In this document: piece by piece, positions 1-7,354 of the stretch
How the letters are laid out: each line of letters opens with the position of its first letter
Position numbering within the stretch: the first letter of the stretch is position 1
Assembly (NCBI GenBank): GCA_000996205.1
Contig: LBYO01000015.1
Span: 1 to 32,965 of the forward strand
Direction of reading: 5' to 3'
From: Parcubacteria group bacterium GW2011_GWA1_40_21
GTDB taxonomy: Bacteria > Patescibacteriota > Minisyncoccia > Phycocordibacterales > GWA1-40-21
DNA: 32,965 bases
Notes under the pieces: generated by a model
The model's database searches: none
Seen by the model: the letters and a program-made list of their open reading frames with translations, nothing else
Told to the model about the DNA's origin: nothing
Translations under genes and position numbers: made by a program

Positions 1-30
1 CCGTACGATTTTGAGTCGTATGCGTCCCGC
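1..30 (-). other. tRNA-Leu-like anticodon-arm fragment
   Basis: Read on the minus strand, this edge sequence holds a perfect 5-bp anticodon stem (TACGA/TCGTA) around the loop CTCAAAA, i.e. anticodon CAA. It is preceded by GGACGC, much as in the intact tRNA-Leu next door. Only about 15 bases lie between the loop and the CCA end of that tRNA, so the acceptor and D arms cannot fit. It may be a 5'-truncated duplicate of tRNA-Leu; the rest lies outside the window. Confidence 0.4.
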
Positions 31-35
31 ACAAA

Positions 36-121
36 TGGTGGGCGAGGAGGGAGTTGAACCCTCACGACCTTGCGGCCAATGGATTTTGAGTCCATCGCGT
101 CTGCCATTCCGCCACTCGCCC
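36..121 (-). tRNA. tRNA-Leu (anticodon CAA)
   Basis: The minus strand folds as a complete class II tRNA. The acceptor stem is GGGCGAG (115-121) with CTCGCCC (40-46), followed by discriminator A and an encoded CCA (36-38). The anticodon stem ATGGA/TCCAT encloses loop CTCAAAA, giving anticodon CAA (Leu, UUG codons). A long variable arm (GGCC, loop GCAA, GGTC) and a T arm (GAGGG, TTCAACT, CCCTC) follow. The long variable arm and D-arm sequence fit leucine. The encoded CCA means end repair is not needed for maturation. Confidence 0.95.
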
Positions 122-218
122 CCCATTTAAGCGGGATAAATCTGCCAGCTTGTCCTGAAATGAGCTCTGCTCTAATTTAGGATTCCGCCACCGCGGCAAA
201 ACTTAATTTCTTGCCCAA

Positions 219-318
219 GAATTACGAAATGCAAAATTTATAGGTCTATTGAGCAAAAACATTAAAAAAATAAATAGCTTTTGCGACCCGAGGAACTAAA
301 TTTTTGCATTTCGTAATT
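219..318. repeat. ~100-bp palindromic intergenic repeat, copy 1
   Basis: The outer arms GAATTACGAAATGC and GCATTTCGTAATTC are inverted repeats. An inner pair, GCAAAA and TTTTGC, can form a second stem, so the unit resembles a branched RNA or cruciform. The core (GAGCAAAAACATT ... AATAGCTTTTGCGACCCGAGGA) recurs at 20435-20540. The stem bases beyond the ends differ between copies. It fills the gap between the tRNA-Leu and the end of priA, a stretch with no coding signal. A non-autonomous mobile element or a REP-like repeat are both possible. Confidence 0.75.
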
Positions 319-370
319 CGTGGTTCTTAAACAGTTTAATCAAATTAGCTGAAAAAATCAATCAAAATTT

Positions 371-387
371 TGGACATCGGATGTCCA
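371..387 (-). terminator. hairpin terminator of priA
   Basis: TGGACAT, loop CGG, ATGTCCA forms a perfect 7-bp hairpin 13 bp beyond the priA stop. On the minus strand it is followed by AAAATTTTGATTG, a weak U-rich tail. Confidence 0.5.
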
Positions 388-399
388 AAGATTACGATT

Positions 400-2295
400 C
401 TAAAGAAGGCTTTCGGGATCCACATTGATATTGAAATAAGGCGGGAGGTTTTTGAGCTTGCTCAAAAGCGCGGGGTCAACCCAGCCGCCTCTAGGAATTT
501 TTATGAGAGCGTGCATACTGTATTTCCCATTTGCGTAAGGAGTGAAAGCGGGGAATATGGCGAGATGATAGGCGTCAAAATATTTTTCCAATTTATCCAT
601 TTCCTCGGCGACTTTTTTCTTCTCTCCGGAAACCGTGATTTTAATAAGATTTGAAAAGGGCGGGTATTCAAATGATTGGCGGTTGTTTATCTCATCTCTA
701 TAAAATTCGGCGAGATTGCCTTTTGTGGCATACTCTATTACTTTTTGAGAAGAATCTCTAGTTTGGATTAAAAAATTCTTGGCAGCAAATGATCTGATTT
801 TGAGCAAAATATTCAAAACTTTTTCATTTATTCTGAAATCGGGCAAGGAAAAAAAAGAGTCAACCGAGACGACGGTGGCATTGGCTATTTTTTCGCTTAA
901 ATAAACTAAAGCCATTTCCGTGCCGAGAAGAATGCTCCCGGGCGATTCGTAGAATTTTTTGATTGTTTGGCAAGCGATTTTGTGAGTGGGAGAATTATCC
1001 GAATCAATTTTGAAAATTTTAATTTCGGGAAATTTTTCACTTAATTCTTCGTAAACTTTTTCCATACCTATCCCAAGCGCGGTCAGATTCCACCCGCCGC
1101 AGTTCGCGCATTTCTCAAGGGCGCTTCGGCGCTCCCCGCATCTGTGGCAGAGGAAAAAGTTTTCTTTGTTTGATCTGTGAAGAACTGTCGGCGCTTTGCA
1201 GAAATGGCAGAGGACTATTGTTCCGCAATCGTTGCAGAGAGTGGTCGGGGAAAGGCCTCTTCTCGCGACGAATATGAACATATGCTCGTTATTTTTTTGA
1301 GTTATTTTCACTAATTGTTCCAACTCATCGCTTATTATTCTAAACGGAAATTCTTTAGTTCCGCCCTTAATTTTTTTCATATCAACAATCTCCTGCGCCG
1401 CGGTGGAAAGCGATCTGAATTTGAGAGGGGAGAATTCTATAAACTCGCCTTGCCCGTGCCTCCAGATTGTTTCCGTTCTCAAGAGAAGGTCGCCGAAAAT
1501 TAATTTCGCTCCAATCTTGTCGGACAAAATTTCACTGAATTTTCTAACATCAAGATACGGCCTGACTTGAGACTTGTAAGAGCTTGAATTTTCCTTGTCC
1601 ACGATTATGGCGCCGATGTCGCCTCTCGGTATTGAAAAGTATGAACCCGTCGCGATAATCAACACGGGATGCGGTTCGCTCAAAACTTTCATCCAGTTTT
1701 CCAAAATTTCTTTTTTTGATAATCCGCTATGAAGTATGAAAGAGTATTGTTCAATTCCTTTGGACAAAATCTCAAATATCTTCTTTATGTCTTGAATCGT
1801 CGGCAGACAGAAAAAAACCGAAAACCCCTTGGCGAATTCCTCGCGGATAAAGCTCCTATAGTTCGCATACCTTTCCTCATCGTCGGCTTGCAAAACGAAT
1901 TTCTCGTGGGGGCGCGGACTTTTTGCCGCGTCTATCTTCATTTTAATTTTTAATTTGTCGGCATTTAAGAGGATATTCTTTGGAATTATTGAGTTCAGCG
2001 CGCTGCCAGTTGACGCCGCAAGATAATCGGCCATTTCTTTTGACGCTTCAATGAATTTGGGAGAGGTTAATTCAAAAGATTTAATATCTTTTATTTTTCT
2101 TATCGCATAGGTGGAATCTTTGATTGACGACTTGGCTTCAGACACTTCTTGAAACGACAATACTATTGCCGGAATTGTTTTCTTTCTCAATGGGACTTTC
2201 ACGATTGACCCGGCGGATACTTCACCGGCCGTGAAATAAGTCAAGGTTTCCGCGGAAATTCCTCTCGCTATTGGTATTACTTCTAATAGTTTCAT
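400..2295 (-). CDS. priA: PriA-like primosomal protein N', ATPase motifs lost
   Basis: PriA restarts collapsed replication forks by binding branched DNA and loading the replicative helicase. This 631-residue protein (E. coli PriA is about 730) keeps the N-terminal DNA-binding start, the eight zinc-binding cysteines (C354, C357, C363, C366, C383, C386, C396, C399), the ARRGLS and GTEMA helicase segments and the C-terminal domain. The catalytic motifs are gone. Where PriA has the Walker A GVTGSGKT there is QADDEERY (about 136-143). The DEEH box is DKEN (233-236). The QVAGRAGR motif VI reads LLKIRSFA (about 497-504). The reading frame is continuous, so this is not a frameshift. I infer a structural, non-translocating PriA. 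Family assignment is firm; loss of activity is an inference. Confidence 0.9.
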   Translation of the reverse strand: MKLLEVIPIARGISAETLTYFTAGEVSAGSIVKVPLRKKTIPAIVLSFQEVSEAKSSIKDSTYAIRKIKDIKSFELTSPKFIEASKEMADYLAASTGSALNSIIPKNILLNADKLKIKMKIDAAKSPRPHEKFVLQADDEERYANYRSFIREEFAKGFSVFFCLPTIQDIKKIFEILSKGIEQYSFILHSGLSKKEILENWMKVLSEPHPVLIIATGSYFSIPRGDIGAIIVDKENSSSYKSQVRPYLDVRKFSEILSDKIGAKLIFGDLLLRTETIWRHGQGEFIEFSPLKFRSLSTAAQEIVDMKKIKGGTKEFPFRIISDELEQLVKITQKNNEHMFIFVARRGLSPTTLCNDCGTIVLCHFCKAPTVLHRSNKENFFLCHRCGERRSALEKCANCGGWNLTALGIGMEKVYEELSEKFPEIKIFKIDSDNSPTHKIACQTIKKFYESPGSILLGTEMALVYLSEKIANATVVSVDSFFSLPDFRINEKVLNILLKIRSFAAKNFLIQTRDSSQKVIEYATKGNLAEFYRDEINNRQSFEYPPFSNLIKITVSGEKKKVAEEMDKLEKYFDAYHLAIFPAFTPYANGKYSMHALIKIPRGGWVDPALLSKLKNLPPYFNINVDPESLL

Positions 2296-2426
2296 TCAAA
2301 GTCATTCTCTCAAAAATCGCGCGAAGATTCAATTGGTTGCAATTTTCCATTTACGCGGTATTGTTTTGATAGAAAATAGAAATAAGCCGATTATTTAAAC
2401 AGTTATTTGAAAAAAGGAGGTGTTAA

Positions 2427-3188
2427 GTGAATATAAAGAGTATAGAAACAACGGGACATATTTGGAGTGGAGGAAATATTGTAAGTCCTTTTGATGTTTT
2501 AAGAGAGGCGGGAGGTTGGTATGAATGTCATAAAGATACTCAAGGAATTAGGTCTGGTCCGCTTGTCGGATATGCAGAGAGGGATAAACTTGAGCGACAA
2601 TTTGTCGGCGAGAAATATGCCAACTTCGCGAAGATTGAAGAAAATGTTGAAGTCGTTCAGGATTTGGCCTTATTGTTGAAAAACAAAATTCCTGACAATC
2701 TTTTAAAACTCTGCGATATTTTTTGCGGAATTCCGGAAGGGGGGAAAACGCTAGCGGCAATACTTGCTCTTATCTGCAATAAAAAGTTTAAATACCCCGA
2801 GAAAAAGATGATTCTTTCTTACAAACTAGGAGAGCGAGGGGTGTCAGCTTTTTCTTTCGGCAGACATCAGATACGATCGGGTCAAAAGGTCATTCTTGTA
2901 GAAGATGTAACTAACACTTTTTCAAGTATTGAGAAGGTGTTAATGCAAATAAGAAAGAATGTAGATTATTTTACTATTGTCGCGATAATTACTTTCTTTA
3001 ACAGATCAATCGAATGGGATAATTTTTACTATTCAAAATCTGAACAGCAATGTATCCCTGTTTTTAGTTTGATTCGCAAGATAATTCAGCCATATAGCCA
3101 GGATGACCCGTTCGTAATAGATGATATTAAAAAAGGAAATGTCGTCTGGGACCCGAAAAATAATTGGAAGCGATTGGTTCATTATTAA
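2427..3188 (+). CDS. type I phosphoribosyltransferase-fold protein
   Basis: The protein resembles orotate-type phosphoribosyltransferases. The PRPP-binding motif VILVEDVTNTFSS lies at residues 155-167, with the acidic pair E159-D160, behind a beta-strand-rich core. At 253 residues it is longer than minimal PRTases, with an N-terminal stretch of about 70 residues I cannot assign. The start is GTG at 2427, fixed by AGGAGG at 2415-2420 six bases upstream. The gene stands alone between divergent priA and convergent HTH-murA and ends at a strong terminator. No other pyrimidine genes are nearby, so the base substrate cannot be named; a salvage role is possible. Confidence 0.65.
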   Translation: MNIKSIETTGHIWSGGNIVSPFDVLREAGGWYECHKDTQGIRSGPLVGYAERDKLERQFVGEKYANFAKIEENVEVVQDLALLLKNKIPDNLLKLCDIFCGIPEGGKTLAAILALICNKKFKYPEKKMILSYKLGERGVSAFSFGRHQIRSGQKVILVEDVTNTFSSIEKVLMQIRKNVDYFTIVAIITFFNRSIEWDNFYYSKSEQQCIPVFSLIRKIIQPYSQDDPFVIDDIKKGNVVWDPKNNWKRLVHY

Positions 3189-3211
3189 ATATCTATTGGT
3201 GGAAAATATTG

Positions 3212-3244
3212 AAAGGCATCTGATCCGATCAGATGCCTTTTTTT
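3212..3244. terminator. bidirectional intrinsic terminator
   Basis: AAAGGCATCTGAT, loop CCG, ATCAGATGCCTTT is a perfect 13-bp hairpin with a seven-T tail on the plus strand. It separates the convergent phosphoribosyltransferase and HTH-murA genes and can serve both. Confidence 0.85.
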
Positions 3245-3255
3245 GTAACTATTTT

Positions 3256-4767
3256 CTAAACCTCTCTCAATACTTTTATTTTCGCGCCGAGATTATTTAA
3301 CCGTTTTATTATGTCTTCATAACCGCGGTTTATGCTGTAAATATTTCTAAGAATTGACACTCCTCTCGCGCCAAGCATTCCGATAAGTATTATCGCCGCC
3401 GGTCTTAGGGCGGAGGGGCAGATTATCTCGTTCGCCCTTAGTCTGGTCGGTCCGGTGATATAGATGCGGTGCGGATCGGCGAGAAGAGTTTCAGCTCCAA
3501 GCTTATCAAGCTCGGCGTAATAGCTTGCTCTCTTTTCATACACCCAGTCGTGAATCAATGTTTTTCCTTCCGCCTGCGTGGCTATGACGGCGAAGTAGGG
3601 GAGATTATCTATGTTCAGCCCCGGATAAGGGCGGGATTCTATCTTGTCGTCAAGCGCCGTCAATTTTGAGGGATAAGTTTTTATATCAACAAGATTAGTT
3701 CTTTCATTTTCGGCTTTGTATCTCTTTATAATCTTATATTTGAAATCCATCTTCTCCAGTTTAAGAAGTTCAATTTCCAAAAAATCAATGGGGCATCGTT
3801 CTATCGTGATTGATGAGTTCGTTAAAATCGCCGCCGAAATAAAAAACATTGATTCAATCGGGTCTTCGCTCAAACAATACGATACAGGAATATCTATCTC
3901 TTCTTTTCCGTGAATAATGAGTGTCGTTGTTCCAATTCCTTCAATTTTCACTCCGAGTTTTTCCATAAAAAAACAGAGTTCTTGGACTTGATAATTGGCC
4001 GAAGCGAATTTGATTACTGTTTTTCCGGCAATCTTCGCCGCCGCCATTATTGCGTTTTCCGTCACAGTGTCGCCCGATTCGTAAAGAACGATTTCATTTG
4101 GAGTCAACTTGCCTACGCGGATTTCGTATCTATCCGTTCTCGCTTTTATGTCAACTCCCAGTTTTTCCAGAGCGAAGAAGTGAGGCCTTACAGTTCTTGA
4201 ACCGAGCTTGCACCCTCCGGCTTGCGGAAGGTCAAATGATTTGAAGAGATGAATGAGAGGGCCGATCATCATTATCACGCTTCGCGTTCTTATGGCTGAT
4301 TCTTTGTTTATTTTTGAAAGCGATATTTTTTTAGGCGGGACGATATGAAGATCATTTCCGTTCCATTTGGCGGAAACGCCGATGCTCTCCAAGACTTCAA
4401 TTATTCTGTAAACCTCTTCAATCTTTGGAACATTCTTTAGAACCGTTTTGTTTTTATTGAGAAGGGAAGAGCATAAGAGTCCGACAGCGCCGTTTTTTGA
4501 AGTCTTTGTTTTAACAGTTCCGCTAAGCTTCGCTCCGCCCTCAATCTGGATATTTATCGCGCCGTCAGAGACGCTCACGATATCCTGATCCAAAGTGTCG
4601 CTTATTTTAGAAAGCATAACAGTGCTTAAATTCTGCTCGCCATTTTCAATCCTCGCGATGACGCTCTGCGATGTGCAAAGCTTTTCCGCGAATCGCTCTT
4701 GAGTGATGCCCCTCTCCGCCCGCAGTTTTTGGATAAGTTTCCCTATGTGCGCCAATTTTTTATTCAT
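3256..4767 (-). CDS. murA: XRE-type HTH fused to UDP-GlcNAc 1-carboxyvinyltransferase (MurA)
   Basis: MurA transfers enolpyruvate from PEP to UDP-GlcNAc, the first committed step of peptidoglycan synthesis. Residues 8-60 form a Cro/XRE helix-turn-helix (ITQERFAEKLCTSQSVIARI). MurA follows from about residue 70: the K91-N92 substrate pair (TSKNG), the catalytic loop GGCKLGSRTV with C186 (the fosfomycin-target cysteine is retained), and the C-terminal half to residue 503. A standalone MurA has about 420 residues, so the extension is a true extra domain in one continuous frame. A perfect 16-bp palindrome overlaps the promoter, and the start is 6 bases past the -10. This suggests the enzyme binds its own operator. 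Enzymatic assignment is strong; autoregulation is inferred. Confidence 0.9.
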   Translation of the reverse strand: MNKKLAHIGKLIQKLRAERGITQERFAEKLCTSQSVIARIENGEQNLSTVMLSKISDTLDQDIVSVSDGAINIQIEGGAKLSGTVKTKTSKNGAVGLLCSSLLNKNKTVLKNVPKIEEVYRIIEVLESIGVSAKWNGNDLHIVPPKKISLSKINKESAIRTRSVIMMIGPLIHLFKSFDLPQAGGCKLGSRTVRPHFFALEKLGVDIKARTDRYEIRVGKLTPNEIVLYESGDTVTENAIMAAAKIAGKTVIKFASANYQVQELCFFMEKLGVKIEGIGTTTLIIHGKEEIDIPVSYCLSEDPIESMFFISAAILTNSSITIERCPIDFLEIELLKLEKMDFKYKIIKRYKAENERTNLVDIKTYPSKLTALDDKIESRPYPGLNIDNLPYFAVIATQAEGKTLIHDWVYEKRASYYAELDKLGAETLLADPHRIYITGPTRLRANEIICPSALRPAAIILIGMLGARGVSILRNIYSINRGYEDIIKRLNNLGAKIKVLREV

Positions 4768-4773
4768 TAAAAT

Positions 4774-4792
4774 ATAATAGCATATATGCTAT
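4774..4792 (-). promoter_or_regulatory. murA promoter with palindromic operator
   Basis: ATAGCATATATGCTAT (4777-4792) is a perfect 16-bp palindrome. It overlaps the extended -10 TGCTATTAT (4774-4782, minus strand), which ends 6 bases before the murA ATG. No ribosome-binding site fits in that gap, so the mRNA should be leaderless. A dimer bound to the palindrome would block the promoter; the HTH encoded by murA itself is the obvious candidate. Confidence 0.6.
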
Positions 4793-4887
4793 ACGGCTGG
4801 AAATTGACACGAATATTTGTTCAAGTATGATGGTATTATTCCACTTGGAATTGGAATTAGTTCCTTAAAATCTTAATAAAGAAAGGG

Positions 4888-4896
4888 TGTTATGAT
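4888..4896 (+). promoter_or_regulatory. extended -10 promoter for the hydrolase operon
   Basis: TGTTATGAT matches an extended -10 element (TG, one base, TATGAT). It lies 73 bases before the hydrolase start. No convincing -35 is seen at 17 bp spacing, which is usual for extended -10 promoters. Confidence 0.4.
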
Positions 4897-4969
4897 ATAG
4901 GTGAATACGGGATTATTTGTTAAGCGTGATGTTTTTTAAATTTAAGATAGAATTAAAAGGAGGCAGGTT

Positions 4970-5767
4970 ATGATGGGTTTGAAAAATGATAATATGAAGT
5001 TAAAAATTCTTCTAATTCACGGTTGGAATTACGCCAACTACACATCGTCAGGATGCGTAGATGCGTGGGCGAACCGCTCATCGTTCGTAGTCGCATTGTC
5101 CAAGCATTTTGAAGTCGTCACTTTTAATCTGCCCGGATTTTGCGGAGAGAAAGACCCTGAAACTTCCTGGAATATTGACGACTTTGCGAAATTGATTCAA
5201 AAAAAAGTTCGCCAAGAAAACCCCGATTATATTCTCGGTTATTCTTTTGGCGGCGCGGTAGCTTTGCGTTTTAAGAAAATCACGGGGGATATTCATATTA
5301 AAGTTATTTTGGTTTCTCCTGCAATTATTCGGAAATATGAAAAAAAAGTTTACAGTCATGGCATATTTCAACGAATTCTTAAAACTATTCTGCCAGAAAA
5401 ATCAATTTCTATTCTTCGTGATATTTATCTTATAAAAATAGTGAAAAATCCATATTACGCCGGAGCAAGCAGGGTAATGCGGGAAACATATCGCAACATC
5501 GTGTCTGTTGATCTTAGAAACGATTTATTATTCGTTACGAATTCGCTTTCTCTCATCTATGGGGAAAAAGACACGGCAACGCCCAATGAATTGGTCAGAA
5601 ATGTTTTGAAAAATTCCACTGCTCATCATAATCTATATGTTATTTCCGGTGGCGGACATGATATTGCCAACACTCACACAGAAGAGTTGGTTTCTGTAAT
5701 TCTTAAAATCAAGGAGGGAGATGGATATGAGAATAAATCTGAAAATCTTGGCGCGAATTTTGCCTAA
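4970..5767 (+). CDS. alpha/beta hydrolase
   Basis: A 265-residue alpha/beta-hydrolase with all expected landmarks: HGW (17-19) for the oxyanion region, the nucleophile elbow GYSFGG with S92, the acid D201 in YGEKD, and the histidine H230 in GGGHD. The triad is intact, so it should be active as an esterase, lipase or amidase; the substrate is not readable. The start is ATG 4970 (or 4973), with AAAGGAGG at 4956-4963. Its 3' end overlaps the next gene by about 40 bases, so it is translationally coupled to a Mur ligase relative. That pairing suggests work on peptidoglycan precursors or cell-surface esters (inference). Confidence 0.85.
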   Translation: MMGLKNDNMKLKILLIHGWNYANYTSSGCVDAWANRSSFVVALSKHFEVVTFNLPGFCGEKDPETSWNIDDFAKLIQKKVRQENPDYILGYSFGGAVALRFKKITGDIHIKVILVSPAIIRKYEKKVYSHGIFQRILKTILPEKSISILRDIYLIKIVKNPYYAGASRVMRETYRNIVSVDLRNDLLFVTNSLSLIYGEKDTATPNELVRNVLKNSTAHHNLYVISGGGHDIANTHTEELVSVILKIKEGDGYENKSENLGANFA

Positions 5768-7103
5768 TGTTGAATTTTATAATTTAGGCAAAGATGAGGA
5801 TTTTGAAATCTGCAACATCGCTCATCTGAACAGTTTTGACACATTTCCTTCAGGCACGAAAACTCTTTATTTTTTAATATACGAAGACAAGCCAGAAATT
5901 TTAGGATGGTACAATAAGCCATTTGACCGTTCGCAAAATTTGGAAAGACTTAAAAAAATGAATAATTTGGTTTTTGTCGCAGACTATCGGGTGTCAGATG
6001 AACAACTGTTAAATTGCAGATATGTTCGCGTTGGAGATATATATCAAGCGATAAAAATAATACGCGAATATGTTATTTCATCCGTAAACCCTAAAGTTGT
6101 TGGCGTAACGGGAAGTGTTGGAAAGACTACCGCCACATCTTTAATAGAAAGCGTCCTGTCGCGGAAATTTCATTGCGGCAGGATATATTCAAAACGGCTT
6201 ACCCCGCTTACACTATCTTCTTGGCTCATAAATTTTCTTGAACCAAATCATCAGATTTTAACTCTTGAATATTCAATGTACAGAAAGGATCACATCGGTC
6301 TTCTTGCGCAGATGCTAAAGCCAAATATTGCCGTTTTCCTCAATATAGAGAGGGTGCATCTTGGCGTAGATGGCATCAATACCCTGTGTGATATTCAGGA
6401 GGCAAAATCAGTGCTGATTGATAAATCAGAAATCGGCATTTTAAACGCTGACAATCCGCTCATTCTAGATTTGAAAAGAAAAAATGATTTGATATTCTCG
6501 CGTAAAGATCCAAAAGCAGACGCTTTTATAAGGAGTGACGGAGATGTTGTGTATTTAAATTTGAATTATGTTAATCAAATAATTCCATTCAACTCTCTTT
6601 ATATCAAAACAAGACTTTTCTATTATCAAGTCGCCGCCACCGGACTTGTTAGTAGCTTATTAGGAATTCCGACAAGTGATATTTATGAGACTATAACAAA
6701 TTTTGTTCCTGCTGAAAATAGGATCAAATGGATCAAGGCTTTTGGAGAAGATATATTGTTTGACGGCGATGTTACAATAAGCGGTAGATTATTCGCTCTT
6801 GCAAATAATGATTACAAGACAAGTCTTTTGCTGATTCACAGTTTCGATTTCGGAGAAGAAAATGTCTCATTACAAGTTGATGATTTTAATCAAGCATTTT
6901 CCTTTTTTAATGAAGTGAGGATTCTTGATACAAATGAAAACAGGGATATAGTTTCGAAGTATTCTTTTAAGAACATTTTTTTCTTTACAAAAAGCAAATT
7001 TTTGAAGAATATATCAAATTATCAATTCAAAGTTTTTCACTTCGGCACATATTACAGAAAGCACAAAGACTTACAATATCTCTTTAATTTTTTAAGCGCT
7101 TGA
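5727..7103 (+). CDS. Mur ligase family protein (MurE/MurF-like)
   Basis: An ATP-dependent amide ligase of the Mur superfamily, about 458 residues. The P-loop GVTGSVGKTT is at about residues 126-135. It is followed by the central-domain signature: the LEYSM glutamate, NIERVHLGVDG, and the carbamylated-lysine segment EAKSVL. The C-terminal third, after AENRIKW, is poorly conserved and lacks the DDSYNANP-like motif of MurF (here FDGDVTISG). The substrate may therefore differ from the normal D-Ala-D-Ala addition. ATG 5727 is preferred to ATG 5721 because AAGGAGG at 5711-5717 is 9 bases from it and only 3 from the other. It overlaps the hydrolase gene by 41 bases. A genuine murE is encoded at 18902, so this is an additional ligase. 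Confidence 0.8.
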   Translation: MRINLKILARILPNVEFYNLGKDEDFEICNIAHLNSFDTFPSGTKTLYFLIYEDKPEILGWYNKPFDRSQNLERLKKMNNLVFVADYRVSDEQLLNCRYVRVGDIYQAIKIIREYVISSVNPKVVGVTGSVGKTTATSLIESVLSRKFHCGRIYSKRLTPLTLSSWLINFLEPNHQILTLEYSMYRKDHIGLLAQMLKPNIAVFLNIERVHLGVDGINTLCDIQEAKSVLIDKSEIGILNADNPLILDLKRKNDLIFSRKDPKADAFIRSDGDVVYLNLNYVNQIIPFNSLYIKTRLFYYQVAATGLVSSLLGIPTSDIYETITNFVPAENRIKWIKAFGEDILFDGDVTISGRLFALANNDYKTSLLLIHSFDFGEENVSLQVDDFNQAFSFFNEVRILDTNENRDIVSKYSFKNIFFFTKSKFLKNISNYQFKVFHFGTYYRKHKDLQYLFNFLSA

Positions 7104-7121
7104 GCAATCAAGCGCTTTTCT
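7094..7121 (+). terminator. intrinsic terminator overlapping the ligase stop codon
   Basis: AAGCGCTTGA, loop GCAA, TCAAGCGCTT gives a perfect 10-bp stem followed by TTCTTTGTCTTG. The stop codon TGA (7101-7103) lies inside the stem. Confidence 0.75.
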
Positions 7122-7168
7122 TTGTCTTGTTTCGTTTAACGAAAGCCGTTAAGCTGATAATCAAGTGA

Positions 7169-7354
7169 GTATTCAATGACTTTGCTTTGGTATCTATTCA
7201 CGCTTCAGTCATAAGTTTGAATAACGGTTCAATTCGTGTTTTGGAAAAGTCGGGATTTAGTCAGATTGGCAAATATCAGAAATCCAGATTTGAATCAGGT
7301 AAGCACTATGACGAACTATTATTTGAGCTTGTGCGCGAAGGGATAACAATATGA
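7169..7354 (+). pseudogene. C-terminal remnant of a GNAT acetyltransferase
   Basis: An open frame of 61 codons with no start codon runs from the stop TGA at 7166 to the TGA at 7352. It encodes the typical RimJ/RimL-like GNAT ending: N-N-G-S-I-R-V-L-E-K-S-G-F-S-Q-I-G, then G-K-H-Y-D-E-L-L-F-E-L. The acetyl-CoA-binding half is missing upstream. Its stop overlaps the start of the VanX-like gene (ATGA), which suggests that the intact gene once preceded vanX in an operon. Recognition rests on remembered family patterns. A functional mini-protein is unlikely without a start. Confidence 0.7.

Noticed and set aside
370-654. Plus-strand open frame at the end of priA
   Set aside because: Lies wholly over the priA 3' end in the opposite sense, with no ribosome-binding site and no recognisable domain.
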